DNA of 6,081 nucleotides from Actinocrinis sp035605935 (lineage in GTDB: Bacteria; Actinomycetota; Actinomycetes; Streptomycetales; Catenulisporaceae), in assembly GCF_035605935.1 (NCBI RefSeq), contig NZ_DATNGK010000301.1, positions 1 through 6,081 of the forward strand, given 5' to 3'. Below the pieces are notes generated by a model that was given only the letters and a program-made list of their open reading frames with translations, was not told the origin of the DNA and ran no database searches. The position numbers were made by a program, and so were the translations under genes. How positions within the stretch are numbered: position 1 is the stretch's first letter; every line of letters begins with the position of its first letter. Positions 5,915-6,081 of this stretch are shown here, in pieces.

Positions 5915-6081
5915 ATGATCACCATCAGCACCGCCAACGTCAACGGCATCCGTGCCGCCTCCCGCAAGGGCTTCGACAGCTGGCTCGCTCAGACGACGGC
6001 GGACGTGGTCTGCCTCCAGGAAGTGCGTGCCGAGCCGCACGAGATCCCGGTCGAGTTGCGCGAGGCGCAGGGCTGGCACCC
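5915..6081 (+). CDS. xth: Exodeoxyribonuclease III family protein (N-terminal 55 codons; right edge cuts it)
   Basis: The reading frame starts MITISTANVNGIRAA and continues through DVVCLQEVRAEPHEIP to the window edge. This is the opening of the exonuclease III / AP endonuclease fold (endonuclease/exonuclease/phosphatase superfamily). N8 in the NVNG block and E36 in LQE correspond to the active-site Asn and the metal-binding Glu (N7 and E34 in E. coli ExoIII). Such enzymes cut DNA at abasic sites and degrade 3' ends in base-excision repair in the cytoplasm. The ATG is preceded by GGAG at 5902-5905, 9 nt away, and an in-frame stop at 5888-5890 excludes a longer start. No TANNNT -10 hexamer and no strong hairpin is seen between the gluconokinase stop and this start, so co-transcription is possible. 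Only about a fifth of the protein is present, so later motifs cannot be checked. Confidence 0.9.
   Translation, partial: MITISTANVNGIRAASRKGFDSWLAQTTADVVCLQEVRAEPHEIPVELREAQGWH

Overview
The window is GC-rich, uses GTG starts, and encodes secreted glycoside hydrolases with family 2 carbohydrate-binding modules (CBM2). Together with hairpin terminators that lack a U-tract, this points to a soil-type actinomycete of the Streptomyces/Catenulispora/Actinospica kind. The sequence alone does not fix the genus.

Layout. Positions 1-948 (minus) hold most of a DUF89 / ARMT1-like damage-control phosphatase family protein whose C-terminus runs off the left edge. A strong hairpin (994-1028) separates it from a 697-residue secreted protein at 1087-3180 (minus). 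That protein has a signal peptide, a clan-A glycoside hydrolase of alpha-L-arabinofuranosidase/GH51-like type, a fibronectin type III domain and a C-terminal CBM2. A 248-bp divergent intergenic region (3181-3428) follows, with a credible promoter for the rightward gene and two operator-like sequence patterns. The rightward gene (3429-5141, plus) is a secreted GH5 endo-beta-1,4-glucanase resembling Acidothermus E1, with a Ser/Pro/Gly linker and its own CBM2. It ends before a 14-bp perfect-stem hairpin (5179-5212). Next is a gluconokinase (5257-5808, plus), then the first 55 codons of an exonuclease III family DNA-repair nuclease (5915 to the right edge).

How the genes relate. The two divergent secreted enzymes look like a small plant-cell-wall module: the endoglucanase cuts beta-1,4-glucan, the arabinofuranosidase-like enzyme probably attacks a hemicellulosic partner, and both are held on cellulose by CBM2. 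The shared intergenic region may coordinate them. It contains no copy of the Streptomyces CebR palindrome (TGGGAGCGCTCCCA). The three flanking genes are intracellular and have no evident functional tie to the pair.

No clearly undescribed system is visible. The points most worth a second look are a hexanucleotide tandem repeat encoding a Gly-Ala tether just before the metal-binding motif of the DUF89 protein, the uncertain family and substrate of the arabinofuranosidase-like enzyme, a shared TANNNT-N7-start arrangement at two genes that suggests leaderless transcription, and the unexplained operator-like elements between the two hydrolase genes.
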